Shown piece by piece: positions 7,958-15,415 of a stretch of DNA of 37,170 bases. The position numbers and the translations under genes were made by a program. Below the pieces are notes generated by a model. That model was not told the origin of the DNA, made no database searches, and saw only the letters and a program-made list of their open reading frames with translations. Each line of letters opens with the position of its first letter. The first letter of the stretch is position 1. This DNA comes from DAOOPX01 sp964653045 (GTDB lineage Bacteria > Patescibacteriota > Microgenomatia > UBA1400 > PJMF01). The stretch covers positions 1 to 37,170 of the forward strand of contig CAZZBW010000010.1 of the NCBI GenBank assembly GCA_964653045.1. The letters are read 5' to 3'.

Positions 7958-8491
7958 ATGAAATTAATCTTAATTGGCATTCAAGGCGCTGGTAAATCAA
8001 CTCAGGGCAACTTGTTGGCAGAAAAGTTTCAAGTACCCTACTTATCTTCAGGACATATTTTTCGCGAGATGGCAAAAGAAAAAACTAAGTTAGGGCGATG
8101 GCTAAAAGAAACTTTAAATTCAGGTACGCTAGTACCAGACACCACAACCTTAGAGATAGTTTTAACTTATTTAGAAAAGCCCGAGTATAGTAATGGCTAC
8201 ATCTTAGATGGATTTCCCCGGACAGTGCCCCAAGCCAAAGCGTTCAATGGCGAAGTTGATAAGGTAATTTACCTTCAGGTCTCAGATAGAGAAGCATTGT
8301 GGAGAATTTCTGGTAGAAATGACACTCGCGAAGATGAAACACTTCAGGCGATTCGTAACCGAATCGCCCTCTTTCATGAGCTGACCGAGCCGGTAGTCCA
8401 GTATTACCGCTCCCAATCCAAATTAATTGAGATAGATGGTGAGCAAGAAGTCGACGATGTGTTTGCGGCGATTGTTAAGGAATTGGTGTGA
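7958..8491 (+). CDS. adk: Adenylate kinase, short form
   Basis: Interconverts 2 ADP and ATP plus AMP in the cytoplasm. The chosen ATG at 7958 follows AAGGAAGG and gives 177 residues; an in-frame TTG at 7904 would lie inside secY. The P-loop is GIQGAGKSTQ (7-16), the AMP-binding region includes SSGHIFREMAKEKTKLG and DGFPRTVPQA. The region where long adenylate kinases carry the LID domain is reduced to a short loop (about RISGRNDTREDE). It overlaps map by four bases. Confidence 0.93.
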   Translation: MKLILIGIQGAGKSTQGNLLAEKFQVPYLSSGHIFREMAKEKTKLGRWLKETLNSGTLVPDTTTLEIVLTYLEKPEYSNGYILDGFPRTVPQAKAFNGEVDKVIYLQVSDREALWRISGRNDTREDETLQAIRNRIALFHELTEPVVQYYRSQSKLIEIDGEQEVDDVFAAIVKELV

Positions 8492-9219
8492 GAGACAAAA
8501 TTGAAGCGATGCGGGTGGGTGGTCGAGCACTCGCCGAAATCAAAACTGAGTTGCAAAAGTTTGTCAAAGTCGGGACAAGTTTCCTAGAAATCGAGGCTTT
8601 GGCTCAAAAATTAATTCAACAAAAGGGCATGTTGCCCAGTTTTTCTACAGTGCCAGGATATAGTTGGGCCACCTGCATCATGAAGAATGATGCTTTGTGT
8701 CATGGTATTCCTAGTGCTGAAAAAGTTAAAGATGGGGACATTATCTCGATAGATGTTGGGCTAATCAATCAAGGTTATCATTTGGATACCAGCATTTCGT
8801 TCGGCGTAGGGAATCTATCAGCCAAAAAACACCGTTTTTTGGCTGATAGTCTTCAGGCGCTTGATATGGCCATCGCATTAGTCAGACCAGGGCTAAGCGT
8901 TTATGCACTCAGTAAAGCGATTGAGACAAGCCTACATCAATCTGGCCTAGGAGCGGTATATCAGCTCACGGGTCATGGAGTTGGTAAAAACCTGCATGAA
9001 GAGCCGGTAATACCATGTGTGGCCGACCCTGAGGACAAAAATATACTGCTCTCGCTCAACCAAACCATCGCTGTAGAAGTAATGAGTACCATGGGTCGGC
9101 CAGATTTGAAGCTTGACCGTGATGGCTGGACATACCGAACTGCAGATGGCTCGCTTTCTGCTATGTTTGAAGAAACAGTCTTAGTTACCCAGAATGGACA
9201 TCAGATACTGACAAATTGA
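8488..9219 (+). CDS. map: Methionine aminopeptidase type I
   Basis: Removes the initiator Met from nascent proteins. It is translated from GTG overlapping the adk stop (GTGA). This start keeps the usual RDKIEAMRVGGR opening. The five metal ligands of the family are present: D89, D100, H163, E197 and E228; H72 is in the CHGIP motif. There is no N-terminal zinc finger, and length (243) is typical. A perfect 16-bp-arm inverted repeat with a 3-nt loop sits inside the gene at 8815-8849, encoding a surface segment after D100. Confidence 0.96.
   Translation: MRDKIEAMRVGGRALAEIKTELQKFVKVGTSFLEIEALAQKLIQQKGMLPSFSTVPGYSWATCIMKNDALCHGIPSAEKVKDGDIISIDVGLINQGYHLDTSISFGVGNLSAKKHRFLADSLQALDMAIALVRPGLSVYALSKAIETSLHQSGLGAVYQLTGHGVGKNLHEEPVIPCVADPEDKNILLSLNQTIAVEVMSTMGRPDLKLDRDGWTYRTADGSLSAMFEETVLVTQNGHQILTN
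8815..8849. repeat. Perfect inverted repeat inside map (16-bp arms, 3-nt loop)
   Basis: The left arm CTATCAGCCAAAAAAC (8815-8830) is exactly complementary to GTTTTTTGGCTGATAG (8834-8849), with loop ACC. It is fully inside the coding sequence, and no T-tract makes it a normal terminator. It is the only long hairpin in the first 13.8 kb. Confidence 0.97.
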
Positions 9220-9236
9220 GCATTTTTTGATATAAT
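9208..9236 (+). promoter_or_regulatory. Promoter upstream of infA
   Basis: CTGACA at 9208-9213 and a perfect TATAAT at 9231-9236 are spaced 17 bp. The predicted transcript starts near 9243 and has a leader of about 75 bases before the infA ATG at 9317. This would allow the infA-rpmJ-rpsM-rpsK-rpsD-rpoA-rplQ part to be transcribed apart from the secY part. The -35 lies in the last codons of map. Confidence 0.7.
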
Positions 9237-9316
9237 CACTCCCTTATTTAGATTGTAATTTAAGAAGATAAAAAAAATTAATAAGCGCTGTTTTGGGCAG
9301 TAACAAACTTAAACAT

Positions 9317-9640
9317 ATGGGAAAAGTACAAGACCACAAACGCTCAGCTAAGGCTAAGCGACAGGTAGACAACACTGAACAAAGATCTGTGGCTGACGAC
9401 CGCTTTGAATTTTCGGGTGTTGTCGAGGCCTGTCTGCCCAATACCATGTTTAAAGTTAAAATACTGGAATCTCCGGTTCCCCAAATGGTTGACAAAGTAC
9501 TACTCGGGACGCTAGTAGGCAAAATGCGCTTGTTTAGAATTCGGGTGATGCCTGGTGATTTGGTCAAGGGATATGTATCAAAATATGATATAAATAAGTG
9601 TAAAATTACCTATAGATCAACAAAAAAGGACACGCAGTAA
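9317..9640 (+). CDS. infA: Translation initiation factor IF-1 with N-terminal extension
   Basis: OB-fold factor that binds the 30S A site during initiation. Residues from about 29 on match IF-1: FEFSGVVEACLPNTMFKVKI, GKMRLFRIRVMPGDLVKGYVSKYDINKCKITYR. A basic stretch of about 28 residues (KVQDHKRSAKAKRQ...) precedes the core, giving 107 residues against about 72 normally. The ATG at 9317 is preferred over an in-frame TTG at 9293. Neither start has a strong Shine-Dalgarno site. Confidence 0.9.
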   Translation: MGKVQDHKRSAKAKRQVDNTEQRSVADDRFEFSGVVEACLPNTMFKVKILESPVPQMVDKVLLGTLVGKMRLFRIRVMPGDLVKGYVSKYDINKCKITYRSTKKDTQ

Positions 9641-9709
9641 AATCACCTCTTCCCTTTTTTAGGATTATTTGTTATAGTCCGTAGCCTAGTTTGATCTTGA
9701 ACCAAGAAT

Positions 9710-9823
9710 ATGAAAGTTAAATCATCAGTCAAAAAAATGTGTTTACACTGCAAAATTATCAGGCGCAAAGGCGTTGTGAGAGTAATTTGTACCAATCCTA
9801 AGCATAAACAAAAACAGGGTTAA
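9710..9823 (+). CDS. rpmJ: 50S ribosomal protein bL36
   Basis: A 37-codon gene: start MKVKSSVKKMCLHCKIIRR, end TNPKHKQKQG. The zinc ligands of the zinc-binding form are all present as C11, C14, C27 and H32. It lies between infA and rpsM, the normal position, three bases before the rpsM ATG. In contrast to this protein, the uS14 and uS4 of the window have lost their zinc cysteines. Confidence 0.95.
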   Translation: MKVKSSVKKMCLHCKIIRRKGVVRVICTNPKHKQKQG

Positions 9824-9826
9824 TCT

Positions 9827-10231
9827 ATGCCGCGTATACTAGGAATTGACATACCAGATCGAAAAAAAACTTTATTCTCTCTTACTTCTATTTATGGAGT
9901 AGGCAGAAAGCGCTCGGCTAACATCCTTAGTGAAGCCAATGTTGATCCAGACAAGCGCGCTGCTGAGTTGACTACTCATGAATTAAGTCGAATTCAAAGA
10001 GCTCTAGAAAGATTTAGGTTGGAGGGTGATTTGCGTCGCCAGGTCGTTGATAATATTGACCGCTTAATCCGCATTCGTTCATATCGTGGTTTACGTCATC
10101 AAGCCAAACTGCCTTCACGAGGTCAGCGCACTAGGACCAATGCCAGAACCGCTCGTGGTGGTTCCAAGAGAAGAACAGTTGGTTCAATTTCCAAAGAACA
10201 GGCAGCAAAAACTGAAACAAGCGATAAATAA
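9827..10231 (+). CDS. rpsM: 30S ribosomal protein uS13
   Basis: Small-subunit head protein contacting the P-site tRNA and the large subunit. The 134 residues start MPRILGIDIPDRKKTLFSLT, followed by the IYGVGRKRSANIL helix-hairpin-helix and a C-terminal RGLRHQAKLPSRGQRTRTNARTARG. It begins the rpsM-rpsK-rpsD-rpoA-rplQ order of the alpha operon. Confidence 0.97.
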   Translation: MPRILGIDIPDRKKTLFSLTSIYGVGRKRSANILSEANVDPDKRAAELTTHELSRIQRALERFRLEGDLRRQVVDNIDRLIRIRSYRGLRHQAKLPSRGQRTRTNARTARGGSKRRTVGSISKEQAAKTETSDK

Positions 10232-10251
10232 GTTAAGTGAAATAAGTAATT

Positions 10252-10662
10252 ATGGTTAATACACCCACATCACCAAAAGCGAAATCAAAAAAAACTAACA
10301 AGATTTCGAGAGTTGTCCAAAAAGGTAGGTTGTATATTACAGCTACTTTCAATAATACTTTGGCTAGCATTACCGATGATGCTGGAGGGGTTTTATGTTG
10401 GTCTTCGACTGGAGAAGCTGGCTTTTCGGGATCACGAAAAGCCACGCCTTATGCTGCCACAGTGACGATTGAAAATGCACTTAACAAGGCGCGTCAGTTT
10501 GGTTTGAGTGAGCTGAGTGTTTATATTAAAGGACCAGGACCAGCAAGAGACGTGGTGCTCAGAGTTCTTCGAGCTCAGCATATTAAGCTTTTGGCCCTGA
10601 TTGATACAACCCCGGATCCTCACAATGGTACAAGACCGCGGAAAGCCAAACACAACAAGTAG
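10252..10662 (+). CDS. rpsK: 30S ribosomal protein uS11
   Basis: Platform protein next to the E site and anti-Shine-Dalgarno region. A basic, Ser/Thr/Pro-rich N-terminus of about 25 residues precedes the core GRLYITATFNNTLASITD, GSRKATPYAA, GPGPARDVVLRVL and an end with the conserved TPDPHNGTRPRKAK. Length 136. Confidence 0.97.
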   Translation: MVNTPTSPKAKSKKTNKISRVVQKGRLYITATFNNTLASITDDAGGVLCWSSTGEAGFSGSRKATPYAATVTIENALNKARQFGLSELSVYIKGPGPARDVVLRVLRAQHIKLLALIDTTPDPHNGTRPRKAKHNK

Positions 10663-10671
10663 GGAATAAAT

Positions 10672-11277
10672 ATGGCAAGATATACTGGACCGAAAAACAA
10701 ACTAAACCGAAAAATTGGTGAAGACTTGGGAGTAAAAGCTAACGCTTTGAAAACTGCCCGTAGACTGGCGATTCGTCCCGGTCAACACGGTGCCAGAGGT
10801 AGACGCAAGCTTTCAGATTACGGCACCCAACTTCAACAAAAACAAAAACTTAAGTATATTTACGGTGTCTTAGAAAAACAGCTACGGCGAGTCTATGATG
10901 AAGCTGCCCATCAAACAACCGCTACGGGCGCCACAATGCTGTCGTACCTTGAAAGACGCCTGGATAACGTGATTTATCGATTGGGCTGGGCTCCAACTAG
11001 AGCCGCAGCCAGACAGTTAGTTTCTCACAAGCATGTATTAATCAATGGTAAAAAACTTTACATCCCTTCTTACCGAGTCAATCCTGGTGAGGTGGTTACT
11101 TTGGACAAGGGTGCGATGAAGATTCCTGCCATTGCTGAGCAAATAGAGAAATCAATTGCTACTGCCGAGTGGTTGGAGCAGAAAGCTGGCAAGGGCAGAA
11201 TGACGCGTTTGCCAAATAGAGAAGATATTCGCGAAACTATTGATGAACAATTAGTTGTAGAGTACTACAGTAGATAA
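10672..11277 (+). CDS. rpsD: 30S ribosomal protein uS4, zinc-free
   Basis: Primary 16S rRNA-binding protein at the mRNA entry. The 201 residues show MARYTGPKNKLNRKIGEDLG, an RPGQHGARGRRKLSDYG basic segment, and the S4 domain RRLDNVIYRLGWAPTRAAARQLVSHKHVLINGK. It lacks the N-terminal cysteine cluster of zinc-binding S4. It lies nine bases after rpsK, in alpha-operon order. Confidence 0.97.
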   Translation: MARYTGPKNKLNRKIGEDLGVKANALKTARRLAIRPGQHGARGRRKLSDYGTQLQQKQKLKYIYGVLEKQLRRVYDEAAHQTTATGATMLSYLERRLDNVIYRLGWAPTRAAARQLVSHKHVLINGKKLYIPSYRVNPGEVVTLDKGAMKIPAIAEQIEKSIATAEWLEQKAGKGRMTRLPNREDIRETIDEQLVVEYYSR

Positions 11278-11301
11278 GTCGCAATTTATTATAGGAGAAT
11301 T

Positions 11302-12234
11302 ATGCAAAATCAAAACGATTTAACCCTTAACTTCGTCGTTAAAGATCAAACAGTTGAGGAAAATCATTCCTTAATCACGATCGAGCCTCTGGAGAAAGGG
11401 TATGGACACACCTTGGGTAATTCCCTGCGTCGGGTACTGCTTACCTCACTTTCTGGAGTAGCCTTCACCAAAGTTAGAATTTCAGGAGTAGACCATCAGT
11501 TTTCGACTATCAAGGGTGTTAGTGAAGACATGCTTGACACGATTCTTAACTTAAAATTAATTCGTTTGCAAGCAACTGGCTCTGGACCTTGGGTGGCACG
11601 CTTAAACGTTAAGGGAGCAAAAAATGTTCAGGCAGGAGATTTGGAGTGCGAGTCAGGGTTGGAAGTAATCAACGCTACTCAACACATTGCCACGGTTGCC
11701 AAAGACGGAAAATTGGAGTTAGAGCTCACAGCCGAGTTAGGGAGTGGGTATGTGCAAGCTGTTGATGGAAAAACAAATACCATTGGTGAGATTTTGCTTG
11801 ACTCACTTTTCTCTCCCGTTATCACCGTATCTTATCAAGTGGAATCCACTCGTGTGGGTAGAAGAACCGATTTTGATAAGTTAGTTCTCGACGTTTTAAC
11901 TGATGGTTCTTTGACTCCGCTGCAAGCAGTGCAAAACTCTGCGAAGATTTTAGCTTCGCAGTTCATGCAGATTGTTGAACCGACGGTGGTCAAAGAACCG
12001 GAACAACTAGAGCAACTTTCACCTGAAGAGCAAGAAGTGCTGAGGCTGACCGTTGAAGAGTTAGATTTACCCACCAGAATTGCCAATGCTCTGCGCAAGG
12101 GTGGCTTCAAAACAGTTGCCGACCTTAAAGGTGCTCCCAAGGGTTTGGTAGTGAAAGTAAAAAATTTAGGTGAGAAGAGCATTGATATCGTCGAGCAAGC
12201 TTTGGCGCAAAAAGGTGTCAAGCTAGGAGAATAA
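11302..12234 (+). CDS. rpoA: RNA polymerase alpha subunit
   Basis: Scaffold subunit of RNA polymerase, 310 residues. The N-terminal domain has EPLEKGYGHTLGNSLRRVLL, the dimer and assembly region, and KGVSEDMLDTILNLK. The C-terminal domain (about 245-310) is complete, with DLPTRIANALRKGGFKTVADL and LGEKSIDIVEQAL, so activator and UP-element contacts are possible. A good GGAG site lies before the ATG. A short 8-bp inverted repeat occurs at 11939-11961. Confidence 0.97.
   Translation: MQNQNDLTLNFVVKDQTVEENHSLITIEPLEKGYGHTLGNSLRRVLLTSLSGVAFTKVRISGVDHQFSTIKGVSEDMLDTILNLKLIRLQATGSGPWVARLNVKGAKNVQAGDLECESGLEVINATQHIATVAKDGKLELELTAELGSGYVQAVDGKTNTIGEILLDSLFSPVITVSYQVESTRVGRRTDFDKLVLDVLTDGSLTPLQAVQNSAKILASQFMQIVEPTVVKEPEQLEQLSPEEQEVLRLTVEELDLPTRIANALRKGGFKTVADLKGAPKGLVVKVKNLGEKSIDIVEQALAQKGVKLGE
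11939..11961. repeat. Inverted repeat inside rpoA (8-bp arms, 7-nt loop)
   Basis: CTGCGAAG (11939-11946) and CTTCGCAG (11954-11961). Confidence 0.65.
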
Positions 12235-12246
12235 TCAAAAAAGAAT

Positions 12247-12819
12247 ATGAGACATCGAGTTCAAAGACACCACTTTAATCGAGACAGTAAGCACCGTGTG
12301 GCTTTACTGAAAAACTTGCTAAGAGCCTTGATTGAGCATGGCTCAATCGTTACCACAACTGCCAAGGCCAAGGAAATTAAAAAACTTGTTGACAAACTGA
12401 TTACTAAAGCGAAAGAAGACTCACTCGCGGCTAAAAGACAACTTCATGCCTATTTTGGCAAACGTGATGTGGTTAACACTCTTGTCGAGAAGATAGTGCC
12501 GTTGTCTGCTGATCGTCAATCAGGTTACACAGTTTTGATTGATTTGGGTAAGCGTAGGGGTGACAATGCCCAATTGGCAAAACTCTCGTTAATTAGTATG
12601 CCAGAAAGCCTCCATACGCTAAAAGCGCCCGAAAGTGAAAGAGCTGAAAAATCACCGAAAAAGAAAATTGCTAATCCAGCAGCCAAAGTAGTAAAAGAGC
12701 AAAAAAAATCAGAAAAGACAGTACAAAAATCAACAACCAATGCTAAAACACCTGAAAAAAAACAAGCAAAAACCGTAAAACTAAAAGCAAAGAAGAAAAC
12801 AGGTAATACCAAAGCATAA
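12247..12819 (+). CDS. rplQ: 50S ribosomal protein bL17 with Lys-rich tail
   Basis: Large-subunit protein near the exit tunnel. Residues 1-118 or so are normal bL17 (MRHRVQRHHFNRDSKHRVAL, LIEHGSIVTTTAKAKEIKKLVDKLIT, then a GYTVLIDLGKRRGDNAQLAKL end). About 70 residues of Lys/Ala/Thr-rich tail follow, giving 190. It closes the alpha operon, and rplM follows 18 bases later. An 8-bp inverted repeat with a 3-nt loop is at 12330-12348. Confidence 0.96.
   Translation: MRHRVQRHHFNRDSKHRVALLKNLLRALIEHGSIVTTTAKAKEIKKLVDKLITKAKEDSLAAKRQLHAYFGKRDVVNTLVEKIVPLSADRQSGYTVLIDLGKRRGDNAQLAKLSLISMPESLHTLKAPESERAEKSPKKKIANPAAKVVKEQKKSEKTVQKSTTNAKTPEKKQAKTVKLKAKKKTGNTKA
12330..12348. repeat. Inverted repeat inside rplQ (8-bp arms, 3-nt loop)
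   Basis: GATTGAGC (12330-12337) and GCTCAATC (12341-12348) around ATG. Confidence 0.7.
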
Positions 12820-12837
12820 CTAATTGGAAAACTTAAG

Positions 12838-13272
12838 ATGAGACAAACTACCTACATGCACAAGTCAGCAGCAGTTGAGAGACAGTGGCACCTAGTTGAC
12901 GCAACAAATCGGATTCTGGGTCAAGTGGCTACGGAAATTGCGGTTAAATTAATTGGAAAAGGCAAAAAAGAGTATACCCCACACCTGGATATTGGAGATT
13001 ATGTGGTGGTGATTAATGCTGCTAAAGTTGCTGTTACAGGACGAAAAGAGTTAGCAAAAACTTACTTTACACATTCAGGAATTCCAGGGGGATTAAGAAA
13101 GCGCAGTTTGTCAGAGTTGCGCAGTCAGGACCCGACTCAAATAATCATTCATGCAGTTAACAACATGTTGCCTAAAAATAAACTTCGCGCTGATAGACTT
13201 AAGCGATTAAAAGTCTATGTGGATGAGCAGCACGCCCACGGAGCGCAACTTCAAGAAATTACGAAAGGTTAA
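12838..13272 (+). CDS. rplM: 50S ribosomal protein uL13
   Basis: Early-assembly large-subunit protein of 144 residues. Family segments are WHLVDATNRILGQVATEIAVKLIGKGKKEYTPH split over the N-terminal third, GDYVVVINAAKVAVTGRK, HSGIPGGLRKRSL and an MLPKNKLRADRLKRLKVY end. It pairs with rpsI, which begins two bases after the stop. Confidence 0.97.
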   Translation: MRQTTYMHKSAAVERQWHLVDATNRILGQVATEIAVKLIGKGKKEYTPHLDIGDYVVVINAAKVAVTGRKELAKTYFTHSGIPGGLRKRSLSELRSQDPTQIIIHAVNNMLPKNKLRADRLKRLKVYVDEQHAHGAQLQEITKG

Positions 13273-13274
13273 TT

Positions 13275-13790
13275 ATGGCAATCAAGATGAATAAGAAAAA
13301 GGCAGTAGTGAAAAAGGTGATTAAAAAACCTGTGATTAAAGCTAAAAAAACTGCGATGGTTGCTCAAGAAGTTCCTCAGTTACTGCCTCCAGTTGGTGAG
13401 TACGTTGAGGGAATTGGTCGACGCAAGTCAGCGGTGGCCAGAGTTCGGATTTATCCAAAAATTAAGGGTGATTATGCAGTTAACGGTTTGCCAGTCGGCC
13501 AATATTTTCGGGGAATTATTAACGCCCAGGCTAAATACTTACTCCCCTTGGAATTAACTGGTTGGGTTAACAAGTTTGCAATTTTTGCTAAAGTATCTGG
13601 ATCAGGCTCAAGTGGACAGCTTGGTGCTGTGATTCACGGCTTATCGCGAGCGCTAGTTAATTGGAATGTTGAGCTTAAGCCCTTGCTTAAGGCTGAGAGT
13701 TTATTAACTCGTGACTCACGTATGAAAGAGACTCGCAAAATCGGTACTGGTGGCAAAGCCAGACGGCAGCGTCAATCTCCAAAGCGGTAA
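13275..13790 (+). CDS. rpsI: 30S ribosomal protein uS9 with basic N-terminal extension
   Basis: Small-subunit head protein whose C-terminal tail reaches the P-site tRNA. The core starts near residue 42 (YVEGIGRRKSAVARVRIYP) and ends with the conserved TRDSRMKETRKIGTGGKARR and a final KR. Before it is a Lys-rich stretch of about 40 residues, so the protein is 171 rather than about 130 long. It is the last + strand gene of the block; the next gene converges 52 bases later, and I see no clear hairpin terminator in that gap. Confidence 0.96.
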   Translation: MAIKMNKKKAVVKKVIKKPVIKAKKTAMVAQEVPQLLPPVGEYVEGIGRRKSAVARVRIYPKIKGDYAVNGLPVGQYFRGIINAQAKYLLPLELTGWVNKFAIFAKVSGSGSSGQLGAVIHGLSRALVNWNVELKPLLKAESLLTRDSRMKETRKIGTGGKARRQRQSPKR

Positions 13791-13842
13791 ATATTCGCTT
13801 GCAATTTTTTCATTTTTTGGACTGTTCACTAAGTTTTTGGTG

Positions 13843-14643
13843 TTAACTTCCCACGCTTGAATAGCGTTTGAGGCTCCAGCGCCAGATGACGAGGCTGAAG
13901 GCGAGGAAGCTGGCGCTGATCACAAAAGCCATCGCTAAGAAAAATTCAGGTTTGGCTCCAAGTAACACTTGTGTTGGGACAGTATACATAAACCCAATTG
14001 GAACTAAGAAAAACAAGGTCAGTTTAAGCAATTGACCATATATGTTGACCGGAAACTGGCCCATGCGACTAATATCGCGATAAATCCACATCAGATTATC
14101 AACTTCTGTTGTCAGGATGCCAACAGATAAAGCGAGAATATGTAGGCTGGTGGCGATGATGAAGGAATTAATTAACAGTATCAAGTAGACCAAGAAGTTA
14201 ACTAGAGTAATTTCTAAGTTGAGGCTCGCCACCAGCCAAATACTAATGATGGTAGTGGGGATGATAAATGCTACATCATTGAAATCAGGTTTGCCCAGTA
14301 AGGCACGGAATAGTGAGTTTATTGGTTGTGACAGTGTCAAATCAAACTCGCCGGTGCGAACTTGATGACCAAAGATATAAGCACCGCGATAAATTGCTTG
14401 CACCAAAGTGTCAATGAATTGGTAGGTCAGAAAAAACACAATCGCTTGATCGCTGGTATAACCACCCAGCATTCGGGTGTTGTTTTTGATTAAGATCAAA
14501 AACAACACCCCCATCCCAAATCTTATCAGTTTGCCAACTAAAAAAAGAAGGTTAGTATAACGATTGACAAAACTAGTTTGCAGTTCGTTACGCGCCAACA
14601 TTGTCCAAAAGCGCCAATATTGTTTAATTACCGATAGCTTCAT
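13843..14643 (-). CDS. ABC-2 type exporter permease (COG3694-like)
   Basis: Membrane subunit of an ABC exporter, 266 residues with about six hydrophobic segments. It resembles the uncharacterised permease family that travels with a COG4587 permease and a COG4586 ATPase. Its start overlaps the preceding permease by 20 bases, so the three genes form one operon. The gene contains a perfect 16-bp-arm hairpin (14475-14510), a 12-bp long-range inverted pair (14145-14156 with 14226-14237) and a 9-bp pair (13877-13885 with 13910-13918). The substrate is unknown. Confidence 0.82.
   Translation of the reverse strand: MKLSVIKQYWRFWTMLARNELQTSFVNRYTNLLFLVGKLIRFGMGVLFLILIKNNTRMLGGYTSDQAIVFFLTYQFIDTLVQAIYRGAYIFGHQVRTGEFDLTLSQPINSLFRALLGKPDFNDVAFIIPTTIISIWLVASLNLEITLVNFLVYLILLINSFIIATSLHILALSVGILTTEVDNLMWIYRDISRMGQFPVNIYGQLLKLTLFFLVPIGFMYTVPTQVLLGAKPEFFLAMAFVISASFLAFSLVIWRWSLKRYSSVGS
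14145..14237. repeat. Long-range inverted pair in permease (12-bp arms, 69-nt spacing)
   Basis: GGCTGGTGGCGA (14145-14156) is the exact complement of TCGCCACCAGCC (14226-14237). Both arms are inside the same reading frame, in a predicted membrane region. Confidence 0.85.
14475..14510. repeat. Perfect inverted repeat inside exporter permease (16-bp arms, 4-nt loop)
   Basis: GGGTGTTGTTTTTGAT (14475-14490) and ATCAAAAACAACACCC (14495-14510) are exact complements around TAAG. It lies fully inside the coding sequence. Confidence 0.97.
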
Positions 14644-15415
14644 AATTCTTTGTGCCCCTACGCCAAATCGCGGTTGTTAAAAAATATAGAATAAATATCC
14701 AAAAAATTAAGCCTAAAGAACCTGTTAATATCTCGGAGCTAGTCATTTTGCCTAAAAATAGTTGCGTTTGGGCGTAAGATAGGTATGGAAAAGGAGTCAG
14801 ATAAATTAACTTTTGGAATACCTTGGGCAAAATATCGAGTGGAAACAGCTTTCCGGCGGTGAAGTCAACAATCATGAAAAACAAAAATTTTGGCCCCCAA
14901 GCATCGGGGCTCCAGAATCCAATGGCGCCGAAAAGCAGCGTGATTAAAAAATTAATTATGATTCCAGCGATTACCCAGAATCCAAGGATAAGAAGTAATG
15001 AATAATTGGGGAAAATTAAATATGGTTGAAATACCAAGTACAGAATCACCGACTCAACCGCAACAAAACTTACGTTTTTCAGTTTATCAGCAATTTCTTG
15101 TGAGGCAAAAAAAGAAAAAAGTCGAATAGGTTTAAGCAGTTCTCTAGTAAGTTGACCGCGGTAGATATAGCCTGCCAAGCCATGTAAGGCTGTGCCGAGA
15201 ATCAAACTTTGCAATACCGCAATAATAAAAACATAGGTGATCATCTCGCTTTGAGAATAGCCAAATAGATCTGAATTTTCAGCAAACAAAACTGTCCAGA
15301 GCGAAAGTGACATTAGGCTACCCAGAATTTGTCGAACCCGCCACATAATTAGATTTGTTCGATAGACCAAACCCTCTTGCCATGATAGTTGCATGGTACG
15401 CAAATATTTATTCAT
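14624..15415 (-). CDS. ABC-2 type exporter permease (COG4587-like)
   Basis: Second membrane subunit of the exporter, about 263 residues with six hydrophobic segments. The ATG at 15415 (MNKYLRTMQLSWQEGLVYRT) is preferred because it overlaps the ATPase stop by eight bases. An in-frame start further up at 15475 would lie inside the ATPase gene and adds polar residues foreign to the family. Conserved-looking features are the amphipathic N-terminus, an ELLKPI segment after helix 3, and an LFPLDILPKVFQKLIYLTPFPY segment typical of these permeases. Confidence 0.82.
   Translation of the reverse strand: MNKYLRTMQLSWQEGLVYRTNLIMWRVRQILGSLMSLSLWTVLFAENSDLFGYSQSEMITYVFIIAVLQSLILGTALHGLAGYIYRGQLTRELLKPIRLFSFFASQEIADKLKNVSFVAVESVILYLVFQPYLIFPNYSLLLILGFWVIAGIIINFLITLLFGAIGFWSPDAWGPKFLFFMIVDFTAGKLFPLDILPKVFQKLIYLTPFPYLSYAQTQLFLGKMTSSEILTGSLGLIFWIFILYFLTTAIWRRGTKNYEAIGN

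Noticed and set aside
13791..13842. Terminator between rpsI and the exporter operon
   Set aside because: There are T-runs but no stem before them, so I cannot support a hairpin terminator.
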